This document shows, piece after piece, positions 44,926-53,501 of a DNA stretch of 64,000 nucleotides. The position numbers and the translations under genes were made by a program. The first letter of the stretch is position 1. Every line of letters begins with the position of its first letter. The DNA is taken from NCBI GenBank assembly GCA_000585075.1, contig JEMY01000012.1, positions 24,574 to 88,573 of the forward strand, read 5' to 3'. The DNA comes from Candidatus Accumulibacter regalis (GTDB taxonomy: Bacteria > Pseudomonadota > Gammaproteobacteria > Burkholderiales > Rhodocyclaceae). Under the pieces are notes generated by a model that did no database searches, was not told the origin of the DNA, and saw nothing but the letters and a program-made list of their open reading frames with translations.

Positions 44926-45735
44926 TTAGGCGGCTTTGCTCTTGCGGCGCGAGGTAACCACGCCCAGCAGGCCGATACCGAGCAGAGCCAGAACGCCCGG
45001 CTCAGGAATGATCGTACCACGCAGGTCGGCCGAGCCAGCAAGACACCACTGACCAGCAACTGCTCCGCCGGTGCGGCAGCCAGTCGTATTGTCGAACGGG
45101 TTCAGCACGAAGTTGTTGGCCGAGGTGGTCAGGGCAACGTCCGCGAAGCCGAAACCAGGAGCAACGCCGTCCGGGATGTCGTTGCCGTTGAGGCGCGTTT
45201 GCACGTCGAGCAGGCCGGTACCCGGGGTCTGGTCGATATCCAGCAGGCCCGCACCCGTGAAGCTCAGCGACGCACCGGTGAATTGACCGCTTGCCGACAG
45301 GGTATTGACCGTTCCCTGCTGCGCATGGCCGGTCATCGTCGCCCACAGGATACCGTCGTCGATCAGGTCGAGGTTGCCGCCGACGCCTTCCGAGCCCTGC
45401 AGGAGCAGGTTGAAGTCTGCGCGCTTGTAGATCTTGATCACGCCACCCGAGAAGTTGACCGTGGTCGGGGTGTAATCCTTCGCGACATAGTTGTCGAAGA
45501 TGAAGAACAGCTTGTCGGTACCGGCGTAGGCGTTGTTGCCGTTGATGGTATTGACGACGCCGTAACCCCGGGCGATGTCGCCGTTAGCGCCGACAAAGGT
45601 CTCGGCCAGCGTGGTGGTATCGATGTGGAAGCCGAAGGGGCCGAAATCGACACCCCCGATGACAGTGGCGGAAGCAGCACCCGAAGCCATAAGGCCCAGG
45701 CCGCAGATGGCCGAAGCCAGCATTCTTTTTTTCAT
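44926..45735 (-). CDS. PEP-CTERM sorting domain protein
   Basis: The 269-aa product has an N-terminal Sec signal (KKRMLASAICGLGLMASGAASA) and a C-terminal PEP-CTERM tail: IIPEPGVLALLGIGLLGVV followed by the basic end SRRKSKAA. Such tails direct proteins to exosortase (EpsH/XrtA) for processing and export, often into the exopolysaccharide matrix. The body is a beta-rich domain with no known catalytic motif. A GTG at 45,738 precedes the ATG at 45,735; AAGGAGAAA lies at the right distance for the ATG. A sigma-54-like promoter sits about 90 nt upstream and a strong terminator follows. No exosortase gene is in the window. Confidence 0.9.
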   Translation of the reverse strand: MKKRMLASAICGLGLMASGAASATVIGGVDFGPFGFHIDTTTLAETFVGANGDIARGYGVVNTINGNNAYAGTDKLFFIFDNYVAKDYTPTTVNFSGGVIKIYKRADFNLLLQGSEGVGGNLDLIDDGILWATMTGHAQQGTVNTLSASGQFTGASLSFTGAGLLDIDQTPGTGLLDVQTRLNGNDIPDGVAPGFGFADVALTTSANNFVLNPFDNTTGCRTGGAVAGQWCLAGSADLRGTIIPEPGVLALLGIGLLGVVTSRRKSKAA

Positions 45736-46099
45736 CACAATTTTCTCCTTGAGGGTATTAGTTAGTCCATTGAACTCGGCAAACCTGGCGGGCTGTAACT
45801 TTCATGGGACCCGACCAACTATAAGCACGTACCGTGCCAGAAACATTTCACATCGCACAATCAAAGACTTAGCGCACTTCAACAGCCAAGAATGCATACC
45901 ACTGTAAAATTTTCCGACAGTTTGCCGCCCGTCAACGTGACATTTCGCACCGGCCAACATCGATCAGATCGGGCGGCAGACGAGTCCGGGGCGAACATCG
46001 GCGACCGCCTGCGATCAGCAGGCGCCGACGCGTGGGTCTGAAGCCGGCGCGACAGCCGTGGCGCCACATGAGGGGCGCCGCGGGCAAACACCACCGCGA
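45736..46099. other. Intergenic leader of the PEP-CTERM gene
   Basis: No gene is seen. The left half holds the ribosome-binding site and the sigma-54-like element at 45,824-45,839. The right half (45,840-46,099) follows the stop of mnmA and would carry activator sites if the gene is enhancer-controlled; I could not identify any by eye. Confidence 0.6.
45824..45839 (-). promoter_or_regulatory. Sigma-54 (RpoN) -24/-12 promoter of the PEP-CTERM gene
   Basis: Read leftward the site is TGGCACGGTACGTGCT, matching 11 of the 12 defined bases of the consensus TGGCACGN4TTGCW, with GG and GC in correct spacing. It would start transcription about 75-80 nt before the ATG at 45,735. PEP-CTERM genes are known to be associated with the PrsK/PrsR two-component system and RpoN. 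Confidence 0.75.
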
Positions 46100-47200
46100 T
46101 CAGGCGATAACGCCGCCGCCGAGGCAGACGCGGCTTTCGTAGATCACGACCGACTGGCCCGGCGTCACCGCCCATTGCGGCTCGGCGAAGCGGATCAGGC
46201 ACGCGTCGGCATCGATGCGCTCGATTTCGCAAGCGGCGTCGGCCTGGCGGTAACGCGTCCTGGCCGTGTACACCCAGTGCGTGTGCGCCGCCCTGCCGGC
46301 CACCCAGGAGAGATCCTCGGCACGCAGCTCGTCGGTCAGCAACGCCGGATGTGCGTGCCCCTGGACGACGTATAGAGTGTTGCTGGCGATGTCCTTGCGG
46401 GCCACGAACCAGGCGTCGTGGTCGCCGCCGTCACCACTCCTGCCGCCTTTGACCCCGCCGATGTGCAGACCCTTGCGCTGGCCGATGGTGTGATAGGCGA
46501 CGCCGTCGTGCTCGCCGAGCAGGCGATCGTCGTCGAGGCTGCGAATCTCGCCCTTCTGCCTGGGCAGGTAGCGCATCAGGAAGTCCTTGAACGGGCGTTC
46601 GCCGATGAAGCAGATACCCGTCGAATCCTTCTTCAGCGCGACGTGCAGCCCGGCTGCTTCAGCAATCTTGCGCACCTCGCGCTTGTACAGGCCGGCCAGC
46701 GGGAACAGCGTCTTCGCCAATTGCTGCTGATTCAGGCGGTGCAGGAAATAGCTCTGGTCCTTGGTCCCGTCCTCGGCCTTGAGCAACTGGAACGTCCCGG
46801 CAAACTCGCGCACGCCGGCGTAGTGGCCCGTGGCGATGCAATCGGCGCCAATGCTCAGCGCGTGTTCGAGAAAGGCGCTGAACTTGATCTCCGAGTTGCA
46901 CAGCACGTCCGGATTCGGCGTGCGACCGAGTTGGTATTCCTTGAGAAAGTGGGCGAAAACACGTTCCTTGTATTCGGCAGCGAAGTTCACCACCTCGACG
47001 TCGATGCCGATCACGTCGGCAAGGCTCATCACATCGACCAGATCCTGTCGCGACGAGCAATACTCGTCACTGTCGTCGTCCTCCCAGTTCTTCATGAACA
47101 GGCCGAGAACGTGCCAGCCCTGCTCCTTGAGCAGCATGGCCGCCACTGCCGAATCGACGCCCCCGGACAAGCCGACGACCACCGTCTTTGCCACCTTCAT
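46100..47200 (-). CDS. mnmA: tRNA-specific 2-thiouridylase MnmA
   Basis: MnmA makes the 2-thio group of U34 in tRNA-Lys, -Glu and -Gln, taking sulfur from the Tus relay. The 366-aa product has the PP-loop GLSGGVDSA (residues 10-18), the MKNWEDDD block, catalytic Cys101 ([10 protein letters not shown]) and the persulfide-forming Cys197 (STGICFIGE). It also has the conserved [10 protein letters not shown] and LGGGVI end. Length is normal. The ATG at 47,200 follows AAAGGCGGG. It is the last gene of a nudJ-unknown-mnmA operon, 13 nt after its neighbour. Confidence 0.97.
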   Translation of the reverse strand: MKVAKTVVVGLSGGVDSAVAAMLLKEQGWHVLGLFMKNWEDDDSDEYCSSRQDLVDVMSLADVIGIDVEVVNFAAEYKERVFAHFLKEYQLGRTPNPDVLCNSEIKFSAFLEHALSIGADCIATGHYAGVREFAGTFQLLKAEDGTKDQSYFLHRLNQQQLAKTLFPLAGLYKREVRKIAEAAGLHVALKKDSTGICFIGERPFKDFLMRYLPRQKGEIRSLDDDRLLGEHDGVAYHTIGQRKGLHIGGVKGGRSGDGGDHDAWFVARKDIASNTLYVVQGHAHPALLTDELRAEDLSWVAGRAAHTHWVYTARTRYRQADAACEIERIDADACLIRFAEPQWAVTPGQSVVIYESRVCLGGGVIA

Positions 47201-47213
47201 GTTCCCGCCTTTG

Positions 47214-47837
47214 CTAAGGTTCAAGGTTCTCTTCCCGGCCATCCAGCCAGCTCTGCAAATCGATCACCAGCGCCGGCTGACCGTTGTCGCGAAACCAGCT
47301 GTCGACGACGTAGCGCGCCGGCTCGGCTGCCCCGCCCCCGCCCCCGGCGCTTGCCGCCTGGGCGGCGTTCGTCCCCGACTCGCTCCCGACCGTTGCCGCG
47401 ACCTCCTCTATCTGCGCCGCATGGTGCACCTGGAACAGGTAGAGCACGCGCCACACCGGATCGAGAACGCGATGAAAGCGTAGCCAGCCGCGAGCCTCGA
47501 GCAAGCGCAGCAGGCGCGTGCCGGTGGTCGAGTGATCGATGCAATCCATCCTCCCATAGACACCATTGTCGGCGGTGTTACCGCCACGGTCGGCGGCAAT
47601 CGGCGTCTGCTGGCCGGCCCAGCCGAGCAGCCAGCCCATCGCCAGCGACAGCTTCGCACGCTCGTCGGCGGCACTCTCTGCCGTGCCGAGCAGGGCCTGA
47701 ATCTGCGCCAGCTGCTCGTCGGCGTAGTGCACGTCGGATTGGCTCAGACAACCGTAGTTGTAACAGACGCTGATCGCCTCGCCAGCGCTCAGCGGTGCCG
47801 CCGCAGCCAGGAGCGCCAGCGCCAGCAGCCACTTCAT
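47214..47837 (-). CDS. Unrecognised secreted protein between nudJ and mnmA
   Basis: The 207-aa product begins with a signal peptide ([18 protein letters not shown]) and continues with ISVCYNYGC, giving a Cys pair at residues 25 and 30. A Trp-rich middle follows ([19 protein letters not shown]), then a Gly/Ala-rich linker of about 20 residues and a final [10 protein letters not shown] block. No family was recognised. Its ATG overlaps the nudJ stop (ATGA) and it ends 13 nt before mnmA, so it is translated with them. A periplasmic location is predicted; the function is unknown. Confidence 0.8.
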   Translation of the reverse strand: MKWLLALALLAAAAPLSAGEAISVCYNYGCLSQSDVHYADEQLAQIQALLGTAESAADERAKLSLAMGWLLGWAGQQTPIAADRGGNTADNGVYGRMDCIDHSTTGTRLLRLLEARGWLRFHRVLDPVWRVLYLFQVHHAAQIEEVAATVGSESGTNAAQAASAGGGGGAAEPARYVVDSWFRDNGQPALVIDLQSWLDGREENLEP

Positions 47838-48280
47838 TGACAGTGGGTCAGCAAATCCAGCGGATAGCGCCTGCCCGCCAGCCAGTCCTCGATGCAGCGC
47901 AGCACCAGGGGGCTGCGATGCTGCGCCTGCAGGGCGCGAATCTCGGCCAGGTTCAGCCAGTGCGCAGCCAGAATGCCGGTGTCGAGCTGCCGGCCGGGAT
48001 CGTGAGCGACGATCTCGCCGCCAAAGGCAAAGCGCAGGTAGGTCAGGTCGAGGGCTTCGTTGCGGCAGTTGTAGACGCCGACCAGGTATTGCGGATTCAG
48101 CGTACAGGCCGTCTCCTCGAGCGTCTCGCGGACCACCGCATCGATCAGTGACTCGCGACACTCGAGGTGGCCTGCCGGCTGGTTGTAGCAGACACCGTAT
48201 TCGGTCTCCTCCTCGACAAGCAGAAAGCGGCCATCTCGTTCGAGCACAGAGGCGACGGTGACGTTGGGTTTCCAGACCAT
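47834..48280 (-). CDS. nudJ: NUDIX hydrolase NudJ (thiamin-PP/nucleotide phosphatase)
   Basis: The 148-aa product matches NudJ closely: KPNVTVASVLERDGRFLLVE at the start, NQPAGHLE, a complete NUDIX box (G-x5-E-x7-RE-x2-EE, residues about 36-58), and the C-terminal RSPLVLRCIEDW...RYPLDLL typical of this subgroup. NudJ hydrolyses nucleoside tri- and diphosphates and thiamin-related pyrophosphates. In E. coli it also lies next to mnmA, which supports the name. The ATG at 48,280 was chosen over an upstream extension on family alignment. Confidence 0.9.
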   Translation of the reverse strand: MVWKPNVTVASVLERDGRFLLVEEETEYGVCYNQPAGHLECRESLIDAVVRETLEETACTLNPQYLVGVYNCRNEALDLTYLRFAFGGEIVAHDPGRQLDTGILAAHWLNLAEIRALQAQHRSPLVLRCIEDWLAGRRYPLDLLTHCQ

Positions 48281-48387
48281 TCGACAAGCCTTGCGGGTAG
48301 CGGGAACTCGCCATTTTACCGCCAACCGGGGGGCGAAATCGGCTAAACTTTCCGCTTCAGGATTTCCAGCAAAAGGGAGAACAAGAC

Positions 48388-49308
48388 ATGTCCATGGCGG
48401 ATCGCGACGGATTCATCTGGCACGACGGCAAGCTGGTGCCGTGGCGCCAGGCAACGACGCACGTGCTGACGCACACCCTGCACTACGGGATGGGCGTCTT
48501 CGAAGGGATTCGCGCCTACAAGGGCGAAAAGGGCACCGCCATTTTCCGTCTCGAGGAGCATACCGACCGGCTGTTCAATTCGGCCTACATCTTCCAGATG
48601 AAAATGCCTTACGACAAGGAAACGCTGCTCGAAGCACAGAAGGAAGTGGTGCGCGCCAACAAGCTCGAATCGTGCTACATCCGGCCGATCGTCTTCTACG
48701 GTTCCGAAGCCATGGGCATTGCCGCCACGGCAGTCAGCACGCACGTGGCCATCGCCGCCTGGCCGTGGGGTGCCTACCTCGGCGTCGAGGGCATGGAAAA
48801 GGGCATTCGCGTCAAGACCTCGTCATTCACCCGTCACCACGTGAATATCAACATGTGCCGCTCGAAGTCGGTCGGGACCTATACCAACTCGATCCTCGCC
48901 CATCAGGAAGTGGCGCACGACGGCTACGACGAGGCGCTGCTGCTCGACGTCGATGGCTACGTCGCCGAAGGCGCCGGCGAAAACGTCTTCATCGTCAAGC
49001 ACGGCAAGCTGTACACACCGGATCTGACCTCCTGCCTCGAGGGCATCACCCGCGCCTCGGTGCTCGAGCTGGCTGACGAACTCGGCATTCCGGTGATCGA
49101 AAAGCGGATCACCCGCGACGAAGTGTATTGCGCCGACGAAGCCTTCTTCACCGGCACCGCCGCCGAAGTGACGCCCATTCGCGAACTCGACAATCGCCAG
49201 ATCGGTGCCGGCCACCGCGGACCGATCACCACCCGCATCCAGAGCCTGTACTTCGACTGCGTGAATGGCCGGGTTCCGGCGCATGCAGACTGGCTCGCCT
49301 ACGTCTAA
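48388..49308 (+). CDS. ilvE: Branched-chain amino acid aminotransferase
   Basis: IlvE interconverts Val, Leu and Ile with their 2-oxo acids, using PLP and glutamate. The 306-aa product (class IV fold) has HTLHYGMGVFEGIRAY, the PLP lysine K160 in CRSKSVGTYTNS, LLLDVDGYVAEGAGENVF and FFTGTAAEVTPIREL, all standard. Length matches E. coli IlvE. The ATG at 48,388 follows AAGGGAG. It is divergent from nudJ (107 nt) and starts a rightward run that continues to the phosphomannomutase gene. Confidence 0.97.
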   Translation: MSMADRDGFIWHDGKLVPWRQATTHVLTHTLHYGMGVFEGIRAYKGEKGTAIFRLEEHTDRLFNSAYIFQMKMPYDKETLLEAQKEVVRANKLESCYIRPIVFYGSEAMGIAATAVSTHVAIAAWPWGAYLGVEGMEKGIRVKTSSFTRHHVNINMCRSKSVGTYTNSILAHQEVAHDGYDEALLLDVDGYVAEGAGENVFIVKHGKLYTPDLTSCLEGITRASVLELADELGIPVIEKRITRDEVYCADEAFFTGTAAEVTPIRELDNRQIGAGHRGPITTRIQSLYFDCVNGRVPAHADWLAYV

Positions 49309-49330
49309 CCCAGTTTGCAAGGTTTCCACC

Positions 49331-49528
49331 ATGCCCCAGAACACCCCGCAGAAGCCCATCGAGATCAGCGCCAAGGATCTGCCCCTGCATTGCCCCACCA
49401 GCGACGCACCGCTGTGGGCGCGGCATCCGCGCGTATTTCTCGAGATCACCCACACCGGGGAGGCCGTCTGCCCGTACTGCAGTGCGCACTACGTGCTGAC
49501 CGGCGGATTGCCGAAAGGGCATCACTGA
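49331..49528 (+). CDS. Zinc-finger CHCC domain protein
   Basis: The 65-aa product has a single zf-CHCC (NDUFS6-like) domain. The metal ligands can be read as C21, H32, C47 and C50 (LHCPTSDAPLWARHPRVFLE, then VCPYCSAHYVL). Proteins of this small family are common beside ilvE and waaF in betaproteobacteria. Their role is not known in detail; the mitochondrial relative is a complex I subunit. It lies 22 nt after ilvE. Confidence 0.88.
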   Translation: MPQNTPQKPIEISAKDLPLHCPTSDAPLWARHPRVFLEITHTGEAVCPYCSAHYVLTGGLPKGHH

Positions 49529-49574
49529 TCGTCGGCGGCTGTCCGCTGCGGGGTAGCCGGCTGAACAGGTTCTC

Positions 49575-50591
49575 ATGAAAGCGCTGATGGTCGCCCCGTC
49601 GTGGATCGGCGACACGGTTCTCGCGCAGCCGCTGTTCCGGCGCCTGCACGAACGCACGCCCGGCCTGCAGCTCGACGCACTGGCGCCGCGCTGGGTGGCG
49701 CCGGTCCTCGAACGTATGCCGGAAATCGCACAGGTCGTCGACAGCCCCTTCGTCCACGGCGAGCTGTCGCTGAAAACACGTCACCGCCTCGCCCGCCGGC
49801 TCGCTGCAGCCGGCTATCAGCGTGCCTACGTCCTGCCCAACTCGCTCAAATCGGCGCTGGTGCCGTTTTTTGCCGGCATTCCCGAACGCATCGGCTTCGT
49901 CGGCGAGAAGCGCTACGGCCTGATCAACCAGCGCCATGCGCTCGACAAGACCGTGCTGCCGCAGATGGCCGAGCGCTTCGCCCAGCTTGCCGAGGCCCCC
50001 GGCGCGCCGCTGCCGCGACCGCTGCCGTCGCCACGACTGACTTCGAGCAACGAGCAACGCGCGGCAACCCTCGCCGAACTTTCCCTCGACCTCCCTGAAA
50101 AACTGGCGGTCTTCTGCCCCGGCGCCGAGTACGGCCCGGCCAAGCGCTGGCCGGCGCGCCATTTCGCCGCGCTGACCGACGCGCTGGCCGCGCGGGGCTA
50201 CGCCGTCTGGCTGCTCGGCTCGGCGAAAGACCGGCCGATTGCCGAACAGATCGCCGAGCTGGCGCAAACGACCAGCGCGCCACGCAATCTCTGCGGCAGC
50301 ACCTCGCTGAGCCAGGCCATCGACCTGCTGGCCGCAGCGTCTTTCGTCGTCTGCAACGACTCCGGCCTGATGCACGTCGCCGCCGCACTCGGCCGGCCGC
50401 TGGTCGCCGTCTACGGCTCGTCGTCGCCAGGCTTCACGCCGCCACTGTCGGAGCGGGCGCAGGTCATCAGCCTGCGCCTCGAATGCAGCCCCTGCTTCAA
50501 GCGGGAATGTCCGCTCGGCCACCTCGACTGCCTGAACAAGCTCGAACCGCAGCGCGTGCTCGACGCCTGCCTGGCGAGGAGTGCCGAATGA
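49575..50591 (+). CDS. waaF: Lipopolysaccharide heptosyltransferase II
   Basis: WaaF (GT9 family) adds the second L,D-heptose of the LPS inner core on the cytoplasmic side of the inner membrane. The 338-aa product has the start MKALMVAPSWIGDTVLAQPL, the middle block FCPGAEYGPAKRWPARHF (nucleotide-sugar site), VVCNDSGLMHVAAALGRPLVAVYGSSSP, and the diagnostic Cys-rich end SPCFKRECPLGHLDCL. Length is normal (about 340 aa). Its TGA overlaps the next ATG by 4 nt. Confidence 0.96.
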   Translation: MKALMVAPSWIGDTVLAQPLFRRLHERTPGLQLDALAPRWVAPVLERMPEIAQVVDSPFVHGELSLKTRHRLARRLAAAGYQRAYVLPNSLKSALVPFFAGIPERIGFVGEKRYGLINQRHALDKTVLPQMAERFAQLAEAPGAPLPRPLPSPRLTSSNEQRAATLAELSLDLPEKLAVFCPGAEYGPAKRWPARHFAALTDALAARGYAVWLLGSAKDRPIAEQIAELAQTTSAPRNLCGSTSLSQAIDLLAAASFVVCNDSGLMHVAAALGRPLVAVYGSSSPGFTPPLSERAQVISLRLECSPCFKRECPLGHLDCLNKLEPQRVLDACLARSAE

Positions 50592-51034
50592 TCGCCACCT
50601 TCGCCAGCCCCGCTGACGTCGAGGCTGCGTTCTACGAGGCCATCGCGCGTGCCGACCTGGTCGCCCTGATGAGCGTCTGGGCCGACGACGAAGACATCGT
50701 CTGCATCCACCCGACCGGCCAGCGGCTGAGCGGCACGGCAGCGATCCGTGACAGCTGGCGGAGTATTTTCGCCAATAACCCGCGCCTCAAGGTACGCCTG
50801 TCGCGCGTTCTGCGCTGGAACAGCATGCTCCTGGCGGTGCACAACGTCGTCGAGACGCTGTACATCGGCGACGAGCAAAAACCGCACGGCCCGATGCTCG
50901 CCACCAACGTCTTCCAGCGCGGAACCAGCGGCTGGCGCCTGCTGGCCCATCATTCATCGACCGCGGCCGATCGCGACCTGGCCGACAAGCGTGCCGGCGA
51001 GCGCGAGGAAAGCCCGCCCCGGATTCTGCATTGA
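50588..51034 (+). CDS. SnoaL/NTF2-like protein
   Basis: A 148-aa protein of the cone-shaped NTF2-like fold. FYEAIARADLVALMSVWADD, then CIHPTGQRLSGTAAIRDSW and a final GWRLLAHHSS are the marks of the DUF4440/SnoaL_3 type. The start ATGA overlaps the waaF stop, and its TGA overlaps the TTG start of the next gene, so translation is coupled on both sides. Members bind small ligands or act as simple enzymes; no substrate can be assigned. Confidence 0.85.
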   Translation: MIATFASPADVEAAFYEAIARADLVALMSVWADDEDIVCIHPTGQRLSGTAAIRDSWRSIFANNPRLKVRLSRVLRWNSMLLAVHNVVETLYIGDEQKPHGPMLATNVFQRGTSGWRLLAHHSSTAADRDLADKRAGEREESPPRILH

Positions 51035-52002
51035 CCGGCTACCGTGCGCCGTCGTGGCTGCCCGGTAGCCACGCCCAGACGATCTACCCGCTGCTCATCA
51101 AGCCGGCTCCCCCGCGCTATCGCCGCGAACGCTGGCCAACACCCGACGACGATTTCATCGACCTTGACTGGAGCGACCCGCAGCCGGGCGTGACGACGGC
51201 GGCTTCCGCACCGCTGCTGACGCTTTTTCACGGCCTCGAAGGGAGCTCGGCCAGCCATTACGCGAGCGCGCTGATGCGCGCCACCGCGGCCATCGGCTGG
51301 ACCGGCGTCGTGGTGCATTTCCGCGGTTGCTCGGGCGAGCTCAATCGCCTGCCACGCGCCTACCATTCGGGCGACAGCGACGAGATCGACTGGATTCTGC
51401 GCCGCCTGCAGCAGCTCCATTCCGACCGCCTGCGCTACGCAGTCGGCGTCTCTCTGGGCGGCAATGCGCTGCTCAAGTGGCTTGGCGAACGGGAAACCGA
51501 AGCCGCCGACTGCCTGCACGCCGCAGCAGCAGTCAGCGCCCCGCTCGACCTCAGCGTCTCCGGGCACCATCTGGCCTGTGGTTTCAACCGCGTCTATACC
51601 CGGCACTTCCTGCACACGCTCAAGGGCAAGGCGGCCGCCAAGCTGCGCCGCCACCCGGGAATCTTCGATGAGCGACGGATGCGCGCAGCGCGCAATCTGC
51701 ACGACTTCGACGAACAGGTCACGGCGCCTTTGCATGGCTTTGCCAGCGCCGACGACTACTGGCGACGCGCCTCGAGCAAGCCCTGGCTGCCCGGCATCCG
51801 CCTGCCGACCCTGCTCCTCAACGCGCGCAACGATCCCTTCCTGCCCGAGCCGGCGCTGCCCACCGCCAGCCAGGTAGCCGCCAGTGTGCGGCGCGAGTTC
51901 CCGGCGCAGGGCGGCCACGTCGGCTTCGTTGCCGGCCAGCCACCCGGGCACCTTGACTGGCTGCCGCAGCGCCTTCTCCACTATTTTCAGAACGAGGTTT
52001 GA
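51031..52002 (+). CDS. yheT: YheT-family alpha/beta hydrolase
   Basis: The 323-aa product matches the YheT (COG0429) family of predicted hydrolases: WLPGSHAQTIYP near the start, LTLFHGLEGSS, VVHFRGCSGE, the nucleophile elbow GVSLGGNALLKW, NARNDPFLP with the catalytic Asp, and GGHVGF with the catalytic His. The start is a TTG overlapping the preceding TGA (TTGA), with AGGAAAG upstream; no ATG lies nearby. The substrate is unknown. The next gene starts directly after its stop. Confidence 0.9.
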   Translation: MTGYRAPSWLPGSHAQTIYPLLIKPAPPRYRRERWPTPDDDFIDLDWSDPQPGVTTAASAPLLTLFHGLEGSSASHYASALMRATAAIGWTGVVVHFRGCSGELNRLPRAYHSGDSDEIDWILRRLQQLHSDRLRYAVGVSLGGNALLKWLGERETEAADCLHAAAAVSAPLDLSVSGHHLACGFNRVYTRHFLHTLKGKAAAKLRRHPGIFDERRMRAARNLHDFDEQVTAPLHGFASADDYWRRASSKPWLPGIRLPTLLLNARNDPFLPEPALPTASQVAASVRREFPAQGGHVGFVAGQPPGHLDWLPQRLLHYFQNEV

Positions 52003-53406
52003 ATGAACGCCACCGCCAACGCCACCGCCCTGCCCAGCGAAATCTTCAAGGCCTACGACATTCGCGGCATCGTCGGCAAGACGCTGACCAGCGACATCGT
52101 CCGCCGCATTGGCCATGGCCTTGGCTCTCTGGCCGCCGAGCGGGGTCAACAAGCGATTGCCGTCGGCCGCGACGGACGCCTTTCGGGGCCGGAGCTGGCG
52201 GCGGCACTGATGGAAGGCATCCGCCTGGCCGGCGTCGACACCATCGACGTCGGTTGCGTACCGACGCCGGTGGCCTACTTCGCCGCCCACGAGCTGGGCT
52301 GCGGCAGTTGCGTGGCGGTCACCGGCAGCCACAACCCGCCTGACTACAACGGGCTGAAGATGGTCGTCGGCGGCGAAACGCTGGCCGGCGAAACGATCCA
52401 GAGCATCCGCCGGCGCGTCGACGCCGGCGAGCTGCGCGAGGGTGCGGGGACGGCGAGCAGTGCCGACGTCCTGCCCGCCTACCTGGCGCGCATCGTCGCC
52501 GACGTCCGCCTGGCGCGAGCGATGAAAATCGTCGTCGACTGCGGCAACGGCGTTGCCGGCGTGATTGCCGGGCAGCTCTTCCGCGCGCTCGGTTGTCAGC
52601 TGGTCGAACTGTTCTGCGACGTCGACGGCAACTTTCCCAATCACCATCCCGACCCGTCGAAGCCCGAGAACCTGCAGGACGTGATCCGCGCCCTGCGCGA
52701 CACCGACGCCGAACTCGGACTCGCCTTCGACGGCGACGGCGACCGCCTCGGCGTGGTCACCAAGGACGGCCAGATCATCTACCCGGATCGTCAGCTGATG
52801 CTCTTTGCCGCCGACGTCCTCAGTCGCTGTCCGGGCCAGCAGATCATCTACGACGTCAAGTGCACCCGCCAGCTGGCGCCGTGGATTCGCGAGCATGGGG
52901 GCGAACCGCTGATGTGGAAGACCGGCCACGCGCTGGTCAAGGCCAAACTGAAGGAAACCGGTGCGCCACTGGCCGGCGAAATGAGCGGGCACGTGTTCTT
53001 CAAGGAGCGCTGGTTCGGTTTCGACGACGGCCTCTACGCCGGAGCCCGGCTGCTCGAGATCCTCTCGCGCAGCAGCGACGCCGACGCCGCCAACGCCCTG
53101 CTCACGGGCCTGCCGGACAGCAGTTCGACGCCCGAACTGAACATCGCCATGCACGAGGGCGAACCCCTGGCGCTGATCGACGAGCTGCGCCGCAACGCCC
53201 GCTTCGACGGCGCCCGCGAAATCATCACCATCGACGGCCTGCGCGTCGAGTACGCCGACGGCTTCGGCCTCGCCCGCCCGTCGAATACCACGCCGGTGGT
53301 CGTCCTGCGCTTCGAGGCCGACAACCCGGCGGCACTCGAACGCATCCAGGCTGATTTCCGCCGCGTCATCCACGCCGCGCGCCCGGGACTGGAACTGCCC
53401 TTCTGA
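52003..53406 (+). CDS. algC: Phosphomannomutase/phosphoglucomutase (AlgC type)
   Basis: A cytoplasmic alpha-D-phosphohexomutase that makes mannose-1-P or glucose-1-P for LPS, alginate-like polysaccharides and other glycans. The 467-aa product has IFKAYDIRGIVGK, the phosphoserine loop AVTGSHNPPDYNG (S109), the metal loop FDGDGDRLG, the sugar-specificity loop GEMSGHVFF and the phosphate-binding SNTTPVVVLRFE, so all four active-site segments are complete. AlgC-type bifunctional use is inferred; a PMM-only role is possible. The ATG follows the yheT stop directly, next to waaF, which fits supply of LPS precursors. Confidence 0.92.
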   Translation: MNATANATALPSEIFKAYDIRGIVGKTLTSDIVRRIGHGLGSLAAERGQQAIAVGRDGRLSGPELAAALMEGIRLAGVDTIDVGCVPTPVAYFAAHELGCGSCVAVTGSHNPPDYNGLKMVVGGETLAGETIQSIRRRVDAGELREGAGTASSADVLPAYLARIVADVRLARAMKIVVDCGNGVAGVIAGQLFRALGCQLVELFCDVDGNFPNHHPDPSKPENLQDVIRALRDTDAELGLAFDGDGDRLGVVTKDGQIIYPDRQLMLFAADVLSRCPGQQIIYDVKCTRQLAPWIREHGGEPLMWKTGHALVKAKLKETGAPLAGEMSGHVFFKERWFGFDDGLYAGARLLEILSRSSDADAANALLTGLPDSSSTPELNIAMHEGEPLALIDELRRNARFDGAREIITIDGLRVEYADGFGLARPSNTTPVVVLRFEADNPAALERIQADFRRVIHAARPGLELPF

Positions 53407-53501
53407 GCGCCCCGCACGAGCGCTTCGCCGAAATGGAATGCTAAGATGGCCGCACGAGATCAGCGAGACACCGGAATGCACCGCACAGATGAGCAGGCCC
53501 G

